NCBI GenBank assembly: GCA_007258455.2
Contig: VDFB02270651.1
Coordinates: 490,428,711 to 490,492,710, forward strand
Length of the DNA: 64,000 bases
Source of the DNA: Sequoia sempervirens
Lineage: Eukaryota > Streptophyta > Pinopsida > Cupressales > Cupressaceae
Direction: 5' to 3'
Part shown: one piece after another, positions 44,422 to 55,487 of the stretch
How positions within the stretch are numbered: the stretch's first letter is position 1
Layout of the letters: each line of letters opens with the position of its first letter
Translations under genes and position numbers: made by a program
The notes under the pieces: generated by a model
What the model was told of the DNA's origin: nothing
Database searches by the model: none
Seen by the model: only the letters and a program-made list of their open reading frames with translations

Positions 44422-45654
44422 GTGGTAGCAACTAAGGTAAAATTGTGTTTAATTTCCAAGATAGAACCCAAAACAATGTGTGAAGCATGCAAAGATGAAA
44501 ATTGGGTTAAAGTAATGAAAGAGGAATTACAACAAATAGAGAATAATCAAATATGGGAACAAATTCCTAGATTGGTAAACAAGAATGCAATTGGTACAAA
44601 ATGGGTGTTTAGGAATAATTTGAATGAGAATGGTGAATTTGTGAGTAACAAAGCAAGGCTTGTGTGCAACGGTTATTCACAAGTTGAAGGAATAGACTTT
44701 GAGGAAACATTTTCCCTCATGGCAAGAATGGAGGCTATTCAGACTTTTTTGGCATTTTCTTCTCACAAAGATTTCAAGTTATACCAGAAGGATGTTAAGT
44801 CTACATTCATGAATGGAGAATTGGAAGAAGAGGTGTACATGGAACACCTAAAGGGATTTCAGTTATCAGACAAACCAGACATGGTCTGTAAGTTGAAAAA
44901 GGCATTGTATGGACTTCAACAGGCCCCCAGAGCATGGTATGAAAGGTTGGATAAATATTTGACACAATAAAGGTTTAGTAAAGGCTTTGTAAATAGTAAT
45001 ATCTATTTCAAGGTTGAAGGAAAAAAAATTTTGATAGTGGATGTGTATGTTGATGATATTATCTTTGGAGGAAATGAGGGTATGTGCAAGAATTTTTTAG
45101 AGGATATGCAAAAAGAGTTTGAAATGTCTATGATTGGTGAGTTAAATTTATTTCTTGGACTTCAAGTAAATCAAAATAATAAGGGCATATTCATTTCATA
45201 ATCAAAATATGTTAAAGAGTTGTTGAAGAAGTTTGGAATGGATGAATCCGAACTGGTTTATACCCCTATGATGTCTAGATGCAAGCTGAATAAGGATGAT
45301 GAATCACCTAAAGTTGATAAGAGCTTGTACAAATCTATGATTGGTTGATTGTTATATCTTCCTACTACTAGACTGGATATCATGCATGTAGTATGTTTGG
45401 TCTCCAAATTTCAAGTAGAACCTAAAGAAGTACATCTTACAGCTGTGAAAAGGATATTTAGATATGTAAAAGGAACTCTAGATTATGGCCTATGGTATCC
45501 TAAGGATATTGATTTTACTTTGAGTGCTTTCACTGATGTATATTGGGTTGGTTGTGTGGATGTTCAAAAGAGTACAAGTGATGGTTCATTCTTTCTTGGA
45601 GAAATATTTGTTTCATGGCTAAGTAATAAATGGGATAATTTTGAGTATCTTTAG
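44422..45654 (+). pseudogene. copia 2 reverse transcriptase and truncated RNase H
   Basis: RT motifs: AIGTKWVFRNNLNENGEFVS, ARLVCNGYSQVEGIDFEETF, KDVKSTFMNGELEEEVYMEH, KKALYGLQQAPRAWYERLDK, the catalytic VDVYVDDIIFGGN near 45037-45075 with both Asp, and LNLFLGLQVNQNNKGIF. The connection domain follows (LPTTRLDIMHVVCLVSKFQ). RNase H begins (FTDVYWVG, KSTSDGSFFLGE) but the frame stops at 45652-45654 and the catalytic Glu and later Asp segments are absent, so this copy has lost most of RNase H. Stops also lie at 44968-44970, near 45199 and at 45346-45348. Confidence 0.9.
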
Positions 45655-45749
45655 GAGAATTTTAGGGTTACTACCCCTTCTTTGAACTAGGTGCACATAG
45701 AGGTGCATCAATCTAGTGGATCTATAGATTCTTCATTATGACTAGGTCT

Positions 45750-45899
45750 ACTCTATAGGGGGAGTAAGAAGTATCATTGTTGTAGTATGAGTTGTGTGGG
45801 TGCAATCCTAAGGGGGAGTGATCAAGATTATGATATTTTCCATTCATGTCAAAGGGGGAGAGAGTGTTGTGTGTTTCCATCAATGACAAAGGGGGAGAT
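45750..45899 (+). repeat. Multiple polypurine tracts before the 3' LTR of copia element 2
   Basis: Four GGGGGAG tracts occur near 45758, 45810, 45852 and 45890. The last, GACAAAGGGGGAGATT, abuts the LTR start at 45900. The spacing is about 35-55 bp. Confidence 0.8.
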
Positions 45900-47432
45900 T
45901 GTTTCAAATATGAATGAGTTTGGTGGTGTTGTCATTGATGTCAACATAGTATAGGTTCTTGTAGAGAAAGGAATCAAGTGATTGCAGGTGGTAAATGTAT
46001 AGTTGAGATAATATTGAGATATTGTGAGTACATGGATATATATTTATGATGTTGTAGGTGTGTTGATATAATGAGTTACCAAGTTCTTTTGAGAAAAATA
46101 ATAAGAAAAGAAGACAAAATTATGTGTGTGTTCAGAATGTGCTCTGATATGTGCTCTGCATTTCTTCTATGTTGGTCCTATGCTTGTGTGGCTCAGAAGT
46201 GTTGGTTACAAGAATCCTTGGGTAAGATATCCTAGATTTTAGCTTCTAGTTTGATGAACTATGAAAGTTGTGTTCACCGATTTTTGAACTATTTTGGAAA
46301 AGTTGTTTGTCTGTACATTGGGAGAAATGTATCTGCTCCAGAGCCCTTTATTGGTTTGATTTAGGTCTTGCAGATCTAGAAGAAGGCTTTCAATGATGTT
46401 ATCTATGCTCTATCAAAGGTTTTCATGGTTTAGTGCTCTAAAAGTTAGGTTTCAAAGTTAATGTATGTGTTGGTATAGTTCGGATAGACTGATGGAAAGT
46501 GTTCTATGTATGAAGGTTGTTGCATTAGCTTTGGATGAATATGAACAAATCTAAGATGTGTTCCAGTGCATTATGAAGCATGTTATCTTCTTGTTGTGGA
46601 AGCATGCACTTCAAAGTTCTTTGGTGTTTTCATTAGGTTTGGCCTACTTGGTGTTTACACATCTTGCAAAGGATATATATCAATTAAGGAAGCATGTGAT
46701 TGATCTGAGATGTTGTTTTGGGTATTGGTTAAGTGTTGGTTTGGTTCTCTCTCATTTTCTTCCACTATGGGAATTTTTATTTTATGACCTAATTTAAATT
46801 TGTAAAATGAAGTGTGTAGCCAACCTTAGAGGAAGTTCTTAAGGTTGAAGATGGTATAAATACAAGTTGAGATGTTTTGGATCGAACATTCCAAAAAGTT
46901 TGAGAAGCAAGAGTGTCTGAAATTGAATTGAGGAAGTAGTACTTTAATGTGTTAGACTCTTGAAAGCAATGAGTTGGTGGTGTTTGTAATTCTCTGATCA
47001 AGGTTGTAGATGTGTATAAGTTTTTGTGGTGGATATTTTGTTGCATTGAGAAAGTGTTCTCTATGTAACATTCTTATTTCTATCTTTTTGTATCTATAGG
47101 TAGTGAGCCTCCCTTTTGGATAGTGAGTCCTATTTGTAGGTAGTGAGACTTGTATCTTGGGTAGTGAGGCCTTTGGTAGTGAGCCTCTTGTAATCAGTTT
47201 TGCAATTACTTTATATTGTGAGTTAATCCTCACCATGGTTTTTCCCTTATTGGGTTTTCCACATAAATTTGGTGTTTCTTGTGTTGATATTTCTTTTTGT
47301 TATTTGCACTTCATGCTCATACTTAATAACAAATTAAAGTGGATGTGAAGTTAATAATTTTTTGAGATTTGTGATTAATATTGGTGACAAATGATTCACC
47401 CCCCTCTCTTAGTTGTCTTGTGCCTTTCAACA
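45900..47432 (+). repeat. 3' LTR of copia element 2
   Basis: 1533 bp, starts TGTTTCAAATATGAATGAG and ends CCTTTCAACA. It is followed by CATAA. Between 47097 and 47185 it has an expanded TAGTGAG(C/A/G)CT-type short repeat compared with the 5' copy. Confidence 0.9.
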
Positions 47433-47437
47433 CATAA
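47433..47437. repeat. Target-site duplication CATAA, right copy of copia element 2
   Basis: Exact match to 30501-30505. Confidence 0.88.
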
Positions 47438-47619
47438 TTAGATGGACTGTAAACCAAACACATAAGTGGTGATGGTACATGCTTATTTCTTTTATTATGT
47501 ATTGAAATTGGTGTGAAATGTGCAAGTCCTTTTATATTATTTTCATGATTATTACTATGTGGTAAAAATGAAATTAGAGAAATTTAGAATGCAAGATTTA
47601 AATTAATCTAATTTTATGG
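47438..47619. other. Flank between copia element 2 and LTR-B
   Basis: AT-rich with no frame. It is contiguous with the left flank of copia 2 once that element is removed. No polypurine tract precedes LTR-B, so LTR-B is unlikely to be a 3' LTR reached from here. Confidence 0.4.
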
Positions 47620-48388
47620 TGTAGTGTAGGAAAAGTTATCCCTTTTTCACACTTAATTTTGGAATTAATATTAAATAAAATAAACTAAATGATGCCTTAC
47701 TTTAGTGTTGTACATGAATTTTACATATTCACATTAAGTTTAGGGCCTTTTAATTAAAATGGACTTGATTGTGCCTTATTTGTGTTGTTTTAAGGTTTAC
47801 CTCTACACATTCACACTTATCTAGGAATTTATTAATTCAGTGAGGTTAATTTTTCCTTAATTGGCCCCTTAGTTAAAATCCAAGCCTAATTAATTGTAAT
47901 TTATGAAGAGGAAAACCTGACATTCATCAATGCCATAACATAACACTTAACATTAGAGAACATGTGTCCTAGGTGAGTGACCTAGGACCCATTCCCCCAA
48001 GGGTGAATGGGTCCTCACTTAGACCTAGTACCTAAATTTTAAATATGTTTCATGACAGTATTTCAATGATTTCAAAAGTATATTCACATGTCGGCTTGTG
48101 TTATTTGAATTTCAATAATTAATGTTAACATACCTATAAATATAAGGTCATTTCATTATGTTTCATCCTAAGATTTTTATGCAAGCTAGCAATTTTGAAG
48201 TGAGCATTCCTATAACAAGTTTATGATATCATGAGAATCTCAATGCATTGAAGGGAAAAATTATTGAAGATTATTTCAGCAATCAATATCCTATTATCAT
48301 GTCCAAGTCTTCTTTCATCATGCATGTTATTTGAGCTGATATGTTGATGTATTTTTCAAGATTCATTCAAGCATTCACAAGAATTGTT
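47620..48388 (+). repeat. LTR-B, left half
   Basis: Starts TGTAGTGTAGG like LTR-A and follows it through the TTCACACTT repeats, TATAAATATAAGG near 48135 and TTCATCCTAAGA. It is interrupted at 48388 by the minus-strand gypsy element and resumes at 57986. The hairpin at 47984-48015 corresponds to LTR-A hairpin 1. Confidence 0.7.
47984..48015. repeat. LTR-B hairpin with compensatory changes
   Basis: AGGACCCATTC (47984-47994) pairs perfectly with GAATGGGTCCT (48005-48015). A smaller inverted repeat (TCCTAGGT with ACCTAGGA, 47967-47987) overlaps its left arm. Compared with LTR-A hairpin 1, an A:T pair has become G:C and a G:C pair has become A:T, each with both partners changed. Confidence 0.85.
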
Positions 48389-50674
48389 TGTAACACTCCA
48401 CGTATTCTACAGTTTAAGAAAAGAGTCTAACTACCAACTTTCTACAGAAAGTAACTAACTTGTCTTCATGATAGGGTTTCCTTTGCAATTTGAATGGAAA
48501 AGAAACAAAAATTTAAATAAATACATTATATCCATTTTCTCAACTAACTTTTAAAAATTTTAGTTTTAGCTGAAAAGAAACAACTAACTAATTTCATAAA
48601 ACCAAAATTACAAGAGAACAACAACTAACTTTCCTTTTCTTTGGTAAAGTAAAATACAACTATGAAATAAAAATGCTAAGTAAATATTTCAAAAATTTAA
48701 AGAGAGAGGAAAGGTTACAAGAAAATATAGTTTGGAAGCTGAAATACTTGAGCTTGACTCTATCATCATGGGAAAAGGAAATATCATCAAGGGATTTTCT
48801 GCCCAACTGAAGACCTACTAGTCTCCCGTGTTTCTTCAACTTAAGAAACCCATCCCTTCATGAGGGTATCAACAAAGAATATCAAATTTATCATCGTGCC
48901 TCTAAGCCTGGTGTCAAGGACCTAAACAACCTGATCAATCTTTCACTATAGGTAATTCCTAGCTATAAAGATGACTCTAATTAGTGGTATATTTGGTACT
49001 TGATAGCTAACAAATACTTAATCTAGCATTGTACCTTGACCAAGTATTTATTATTATAATTACTAGCACTCTTGTGCCATCAACACTCTTACCCTTACTT
49101 GACATGATAATTCTCATATCAAGGTCTAATTTTACAATATCAAATTTGGTTATTATTTTTCTTAGTTCAAGGTTAAATCTTAACCACAAGATTTTATATT
49201 ACAATAACCTATTTTGGAATCACTTTCTTAATTTAAGATTATGTTTTTTTCTTAAAACCTTTAGGAAAGACTAGACCCTTTATCTTTTCACTTCTTTGGT
49301 AACAAGTTGATTATTCAATCAAGGATAGAGGAACAAAATGATATTATCTTGAGAAAGAGATACCATCTGACCCTTAACAATGATAAGTTATGAAAAGAAC
49401 ACAAGTTGTGGAGAAGTTGAATATTCCAATATAGAGATTAAGAAATAGAGTGAAGGAAAAATTGATGACCTTAATTATGGCTAGATGATCTTAGAGCTTT
49501 TAAATAAAAGGTTTGAACTGGTATTCGAGATCAAGAAATTTTGAGAAAGAATATATTTCGATCCCAAAACCAATTAGGTATTCAAGTTTAAGATAGTAGA
49601 AAGGAAAGATCTTTTCCTCAGTCAAGTTAAAAGAAAGAGAAATAAACAATATCATTGTATTTTTCTTAGATGAGTAGAAATAAATTCATTTTCCATCACA
49701 TGATAAAAAAAAGATGAGCTAGATAAAAATGCAACTAAGTATTATACAAATTTTAATGGTACAATTATGTGCCTAATTATTTTGGACTGAAGCTTGATGA
49801 AGCCCACACTCCTTCTAGAGATTGGATAATTTTGTATTCAATGAACAAGCTCCTCCACAATTAACACAACAGAGGAAGTAGTTCGAGAATTCAACTTATA
49901 TAAATGTCATCTGAAGAAATGGTGGTAAAAAAGTAGTTTTGACATGGATAAGCAAAAGGTTATTGTGAAACTTGAATGAGGTTCTTATTGTAGAGGAAGT
50001 TTGCCTAATAGAATGATTTCCAAAAATGGAGTAAATGAGGAAAGAAGAACCAATAATAAATTCCAATGCTAGTTGGGGATAATGCAAGCAAAGTTGTAGC
50101 TTGAAAGGATTTTTGAAAAGAGTTTTTGAGTGATGCAGAAGATGATTAAAAAAGAAGACCTCCAATTGAATTGTGCATTATATTGACACTATCATAAAAA
50201 ATTTAAGATAAAATTAATTGGAAATTTTTAATGATAGTTTCACAATAATGCACAATTCAATTAACTTTCTTTGTTAACTATTTAATTAAATGAGATACTT
50301 AACCAAGGTTATGATTTCCAAAATAGCTATCTTACACCACTCAAGGAATGATGATATTTTTTTTATCCTTTATCAATTAAAACCTCTCCTTGATGATATT
50401 TCCCTTTCACTCATGGTGTCAACAATCCTACAACCACTTGAAAAAAGGACTAGGGTTAGACCATTCATGACGTATATATACATGTTTAGATATAAACTCA
50501 TCATCATATACATTTTTGCATATAAAATTAAGTCATTCACCTTTAAATTTATGACATATAAAACAATTATTTTATCCTCAATTTCACATTCACATGAAAA
50601 GAAGTTACTTGCAACTAGCATAACAACCATAATTCCATTTTCATAAACATGCTTAAGTTAGAGGGGATGTAATA
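48389..50674 (-). repeat. LTR of the minus-strand gypsy (3' LTR in element sense)
   Basis: 2286 bp, colinear with 55488-57980. Its element-sense start reads TATTACATCCCC where the partner has TGTTACATCCC, so the terminal TG has mutated to TA. Confidence 0.88.
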
Positions 50675-50954
50675 TACTCCACCCCTTAAGAATCATCATT
50701 ATCGATGATTTATTAATTATAAATCCAAGTCTAAAATCATAATTATATATAGAGTCTCAATTTTTTTGAAACAAATATGGGATCTTTTGAAGGATTTCAT
50801 CACAATCCTCCCAGGTGGCATTTTCCTCTTAATACTAGTCCCACCAGACCTTACATTGTACCACCTCATGGTTATGTAAGCATAACTTATGTACCTTGAG
50901 CACTTTGAGTGACTCTATTGTGATCACCCCAGGGTTCCACACTTGTAAAGAATT

Positions 50955-51512
50955 CTATTCAATCATATGGTCAAAGTTTGCATAATAATTATTAAGATAG
51001 GAAGCATGAAACTCATTGTGTAATCTGACAAGAGCTAGAGGTAGAGTAATTTTGTATGCTACTAGATTGATAACTTCTAGAACTTCAAAATGTCCTATGT
51101 ATTTTGGGGTTATCTTAAAACTTTTCCCAAATTTGATAGAATTTTTTTGTGGTTTCACTCGCAAGAGAGCTTTCTCTCTCACCACAAACTGTCTAGGGGT
51201 TCGTTTGGCATCAACATAGTTCTTTTGTCAATCATTAGTTTCCTTCAGCCTCTGCCTAATTATCTTTACCTATTCTTCCTTTTCTTGGAGCATTTCAAGT
51301 CCTAAAATGATCTTGTCCTCCATCTGGTCCCAACTAATAAGAGTTTTGCATTTTTTGTTGTATAGTGCTTCAAAAGGTGTCATTTTAATAGCTAATTGAT
51401 ACAAGTTGTTATAAGAAAATTCTACCAAGGGTAAGCATTCTTCCCACTTATATTGTTGATCCATACAGTACATCCTTAGTAGGTCTTCTAAAATATAATT
51501 TACCCTTTTCAT
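50955..51512 (-). pseudogene. Minus-strand gypsy integrase, C-terminal half
   Basis: Reading right to left: KRVNYILEDLLRMYC with the catalytic Glu of the DDE triad, then EECLPLVEFSYNNLYQLAIK, MTPFEALYNKKCKTLISWD, and after a frame change SIKFGKSFKITPKYIGHFEV (the GPY/F-like module with GHF), AYKITLPLALVRLHNEFHAS, YLNNYYANFDHMI. There is no chromodomain after this point before the polypurine tract at about 50680, unlike the gypsy fragment at 17885. Confidence 0.87.
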
Positions 51513-52090
51513 TTGACCATCTATTTTAGGATGATAGGATGTACTAATATTTAACTAAGTCCCCAAAGAAAAAAATAAAGTCTACCAAAACTTGGATATC
51601 ATTCTAGCATCTCTGTTCGAAATGATCTTTTCTAGTACTCCATGAAGAAAAAAATATTTCTTGTACAAACTTCCATGCAATTACAAATGCCCCATCTGTC
51701 AAATTTCCTGATAACAAATGTGCCACTTTAGTGAGTCTATCCATTACTACCAATATAGCATTATGCATGTTCCTTGTCATTAGTAGACCCTATACAAAAT
51801 CCATACTAATGATTTTTCATTTCTAGTTTGGTACACTATGGGGTTGTAATAATCCTATTGGGTGTTGAGGCTCTACCTTGACCTTCTGACATTTGAAACA
51901 TCCTACAACAAACCTGGTTACGTCCTTTTTCATCCCCTTCCAAAAATACATGGTTTAACATTGGCTAACATCTTGGTTACCCATGGATGACCTGAGTAAC
52001 ATGCAGTGTGTACCTCTTTCCATATCATTTTCCTTAACTCTAATGAATTTGGAATATAGATCCTACCCTTGAATCTCAATAGGCTATCTG
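51513..52090 (-). pseudogene. Minus-strand gypsy integrase, zinc and catalytic part, decayed
   Basis: Pieces in shifting frames: ELRKMIWKEVHTACYSGHPW gives the two zinc His, GCFKCQ-type sequence (after a shift) the two Cys, then SMDFV and VMDRLTKVAHLL of the core with the first catalytic Asp. The second Asp segment near 51605 is frameshifted. Several stops. Together with 50955-51512 this reconstitutes the usual integrase order without an intact frame. Confidence 0.78.
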
Positions 52091-52289
52091 CTTCAATCTA
52101 AAAACCCTCATATTTAAGTTCTTGTTGGTTTATCCAAAGAGCTTCATGAACTTGCAAGTAGAATTCATCCCCATTTATTTTTTGTAGTAACTAAGTTATA
52201 AAATCTATGTTGATTGACACAATGGTAGTTATATGTTTCTGTCAACTCAATGCATTGGCTACTCTCTTCTTCTTTCCCTTAATTTAACT

Positions 52290-53130
52290 GGCCTCAAAAT
52301 CATAATCAGAGATTCACTCCATCCACCTCCTTTGGCGAGCATTTAAATTAGGCTAAGTGATTATATATTTTAAACCTTGATGGTCCGATTTGAATTCAAA
52401 ATCCTTCCATAGCAAGTAATATTGCCACATTTGTAGGGCATGCACAATAGTTGCTAACTCTAGATCATGAGATGCATAATTCTACTCATACTACTTCAAC
52501 TTCTGAGATACATAAGCCACCACCTTCCCATCTTACATTGGTAATCCACCCAATCCTTCACCTGACACATCTGTTATGATTACCTAATGACCATTAGGGC
52601 CTAGTACTTCCAAAATTGATTCATTTGTTAATTTCTCTTTCAACATATTAAATGATTTTTGAAATTTCTCTATCCATTTGAATTCTTTTCCTTTTATTTG
52701 TAGAGAGGTAATGTGGGGGGGTGATCCTAGAGAAATTTCTTATAACCCTTCAAGTAATATCCAACCATTCCCATGAAACTTCTAACCTCATGCACATTTT
52801 TTTGTACTAGCCATTCCACTATAACTTTTAACTTACAGAATCCAATGCTATTCCTTTAGTTGTTATTATATGCTCCAAGTGTTGTACCTCTTTCTAAAAG
52901 AAAGTGCATTTTGTTAATTTTCCCTAAAGTTTATGTTCTCTCAATCATTGATTAACCACCCAAGATGTTGAAAAAGATCATCCTAATTTTCAGAATAAAT
53001 AAGAATATCACTGAGGAATTCTAACACAAATTTGTCCAAACAATCATGGAAAATACTGTTCATTAGATTCAAATGTAACATCCTTACTTCAAGAATTTTG
53101 AAAAGCCCTTTATATCTAGGAGCTAGTTTG
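52290..53130 (-). pseudogene. Minus-strand gypsy RT palm/thumb and RNase H, decayed
   Basis: The RT palm reads FHDCLDKFVLEFLSDILIYS near 53060-53000. The first Asp of the usual FLDDILIYS catalytic pair is Ser (53010-53012). Then HLGWLI and KLTKCTFF, and the thumb VRSFMGMVGYYLKGYKKF near 52790-52735. RNase H reads GEGLGG, KVVAYVS, ASHDLELATIVHALQMWQYY with LLW, and FKSDHQGLKY near 52390-52370, so part of its acidic set is visible. Stops and frame changes are frequent. Order and motifs assign it to Ty3/gypsy. Confidence 0.82.
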
Positions 53131-55477
53131 GAATACATTCCTTACTTTATGAAACATTTATTCTCTTAGCTAAGAATTGAGTTAGAGTGTGATTGGAATT
53201 TACTTAGATTTTCTATCTATTAATAACTTCCACCAATCTTTCATGATTGGTTTAATTTGTTTATCCATTTCTGACAATATTCCTAGACTAATCCTAATCC
53301 TATCTTCTAGCTTACCTACCTTATAGGAATACATCTTTTTCTATCCAATGTTTCAACATAATCGTCTTGATACAAAAATTATAAAAGTTTTTATAGAAAA
53401 CACCCTAAAGGTGGATACTCTTCCTAAGTATAGAAATTAATTAATTTTAACATAAGTTTACCAAGAGAACTTCACCAAAGGTTAACATCAACCTTCACTT
53501 TTCTACCTAAATTTTTTTCATCAAGTACCAATTTAATTTATTTAATTCCTCAGTAAAATAAATTTTCAAGTACCAAATCTATTGCACTACTAAGGATACA
53601 CTCTTACTAAGTATGACAACTTTGGTTAGCTAAGTTTCTAGAGTAAGGTGAACTAATGAGTGCACGTAGTGGCAACGAAACTTGCTATGGCCATAGTTTT
53701 TATCTATAAAGTTCACCACCTTGCTCGACTTGGAGAGACTATTCACCTGGGCTTACTAGACTACCTATCTGACCACATATCATAACACAAGGTTTCTTTA
53801 TTTTGTAAAGTTAAGAACATACCAAGTGCATTTTCATACATTTTACTTCCTTACAGGATCCATCATAGGCCCATCTAGGACATGATAGAGATGAACATTG
53901 CATCAAACATAGTGAACAACCAAAATGTTCTTTTATGATAATTTAGCTCAATATCAAAATATAAATAGCCTTTAATTTCAGCAATAAATCAAAATAATGA
54001 GCTCATTTTTTACATTAAATCCAATTTTGACCAACTAGCCATAAAATTAACAATCTTAAAAATTTGGTGACTAGACCATTTCAAAATAAATAGATTAAAC
54101 TATGGCATTCCTTGCCAGTATTAAAAGGAATTTTACCAAAATCCAAAGAAGTGACAAAATCTAGAGGTACACTTATTATGCACCACATGACTTGACTAAG
54201 TCATTAAAAATAAAGTAGATTGCTGCACTATAATCAAGCTTTCCAAAACTTACAATATGTTATAGATCGTGTTACAAGCACATCAAATAAATAAGTCCCT
54301 CAAGACTTCCATCATGCTCATAAATTTGCAAATAAAAAGATTATATCACATCCACTCCTATTTCTTGGAGTATCTTTTATTCATTGCTAAGATGATATTT
54401 TAAGATTATGCTATAGCATCACACAAATATTATAGTTGGAACATAAATTTTCTTCCTTCATTCCGCTTAACCCAAAATCTATTCCTTACTTCATGAATAG
54501 GTTACTTGTTCAAGGCATAAACAACTTTAACTAAATATCTTAGTGATGGTTATATTCATTGTTGCAATTGTACTTTTTAGCTCCTCCAAAAGGAGAATCT
54601 CATAGTTCATAATCATCTGGCCAAAATTTAATGAGAATAACCAATATCTTCCCCTTACCACTATTATGATTTATCTTGCAATCTCCAAGCATATTCTTAA
54701 CAAAAGTTCAAAGAATTATTCTAATCCTGATCTTTATTCATCAAAATATTTCCTAAGATGATCCTCTTTAATTATGTCCTCTTCCACACATTAACATATT
54801 TTCCAAAAGGCTTCATGATGTATTAAAGATCTCATATTTTCCTTTACTTATGCTTAAGTATTTGTATATGGCAATTGGTTTACTCATGGATCTTGGTGAA
54901 AAAAAGGATTTCCAAGTCCTATACCATTTTTCTCTGCATTCCATGCCAATATATCATCACTTTTCCTTTATTGATTCTTTTATTCCACTTGTCTCATTCC
55001 AAGCCATCTAGAAGTTAGACTAGAACCCATATTATCTATGAGTATTTGATATAATTTCTTGGATTTTTCAACACTCAAGCACTCCTACACTTTATTGGTT
55101 ACTTATGGATCTCCCCTTTTTTTTTTTTGAGAAATAAGATTGTTCTTGAACTCCTATAGACACTTCTTTAATGAAGCTCTTAGTTTGATTAGTAATTAAC
55201 CAAGGTTTCACCTTTCTTGTCAAAGTCTCAAAATCTTTCCACTATGCAACCTTAGCAGAATTGTTTTTCTTTTAAATTTTTAACTCCTTAGTTTGCTTTC
55301 TCTTACCCATTGAATTTGGTAAGTGATGGAAAAATAGTCTTCTAGACAGTTTCCTTGGTTTTTCATTCTATGCCTTTATGGCATCAAACTAGTTTTTAAC
55401 CTTAGCCAAATTATTGAATGCTTAGCAAGTTTTCTCATGATGAGCTCATAATTCCATGTGTTGAACCCTGTTCACTC
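53131..55477 (-). other. Gag/protease-sized region of the minus-strand gypsy, unrecognised
   Basis: About 2.3 kb between the primer-binding site and RT. A short minus-strand start near 55311 (MGKRKQTKELK...) lies where gag should begin and continues as Lys-rich peptides with stops. No zinc knuckle, gag core or retropepsin motif could be read. Either these domains have decayed beyond recognition or this element has exchanged them. Confidence 0.45.
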
Positions 55478-55487
55478 TGATACCATA
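55477..55487 (-). other. Primer-binding site of the minus-strand gypsy
   Basis: On the minus strand, TGGTATCAGAG begins close to the LTR end, matching the tRNA-iMet type, and continues TGAACAGGG. Confidence 0.8.

Larger units (their letters stand above)
30506..47432 (+). mobile_element. Ty1/copia retrotransposon 2 with 1.5-kb LTRs, gag split by a LARD-like element
   Basis: 5' LTR 30506-31998, degenerate primer-binding site from 32001, gag start 32056, nested element 32283-42105, remaining gag-pol 42111 to about 45654, polypurine tracts, 3' LTR 45900-47432, perfect CATAA duplication. Without the insertion it is about 7.1 kb. Long LTRs, several GGGGGAG tracts before the 3' LTR and the pol motifs are reminiscent of the SIRE/Maximus group, but lineage was not tested. 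RNase H is truncated and many stops are present. Confidence 0.92.

Noticed and set aside
51016..51305. Two overlapping + strand frames (67 and 71 codons)
   Set aside because: Antisense shadows of the integrase C-terminal region on the minus strand.
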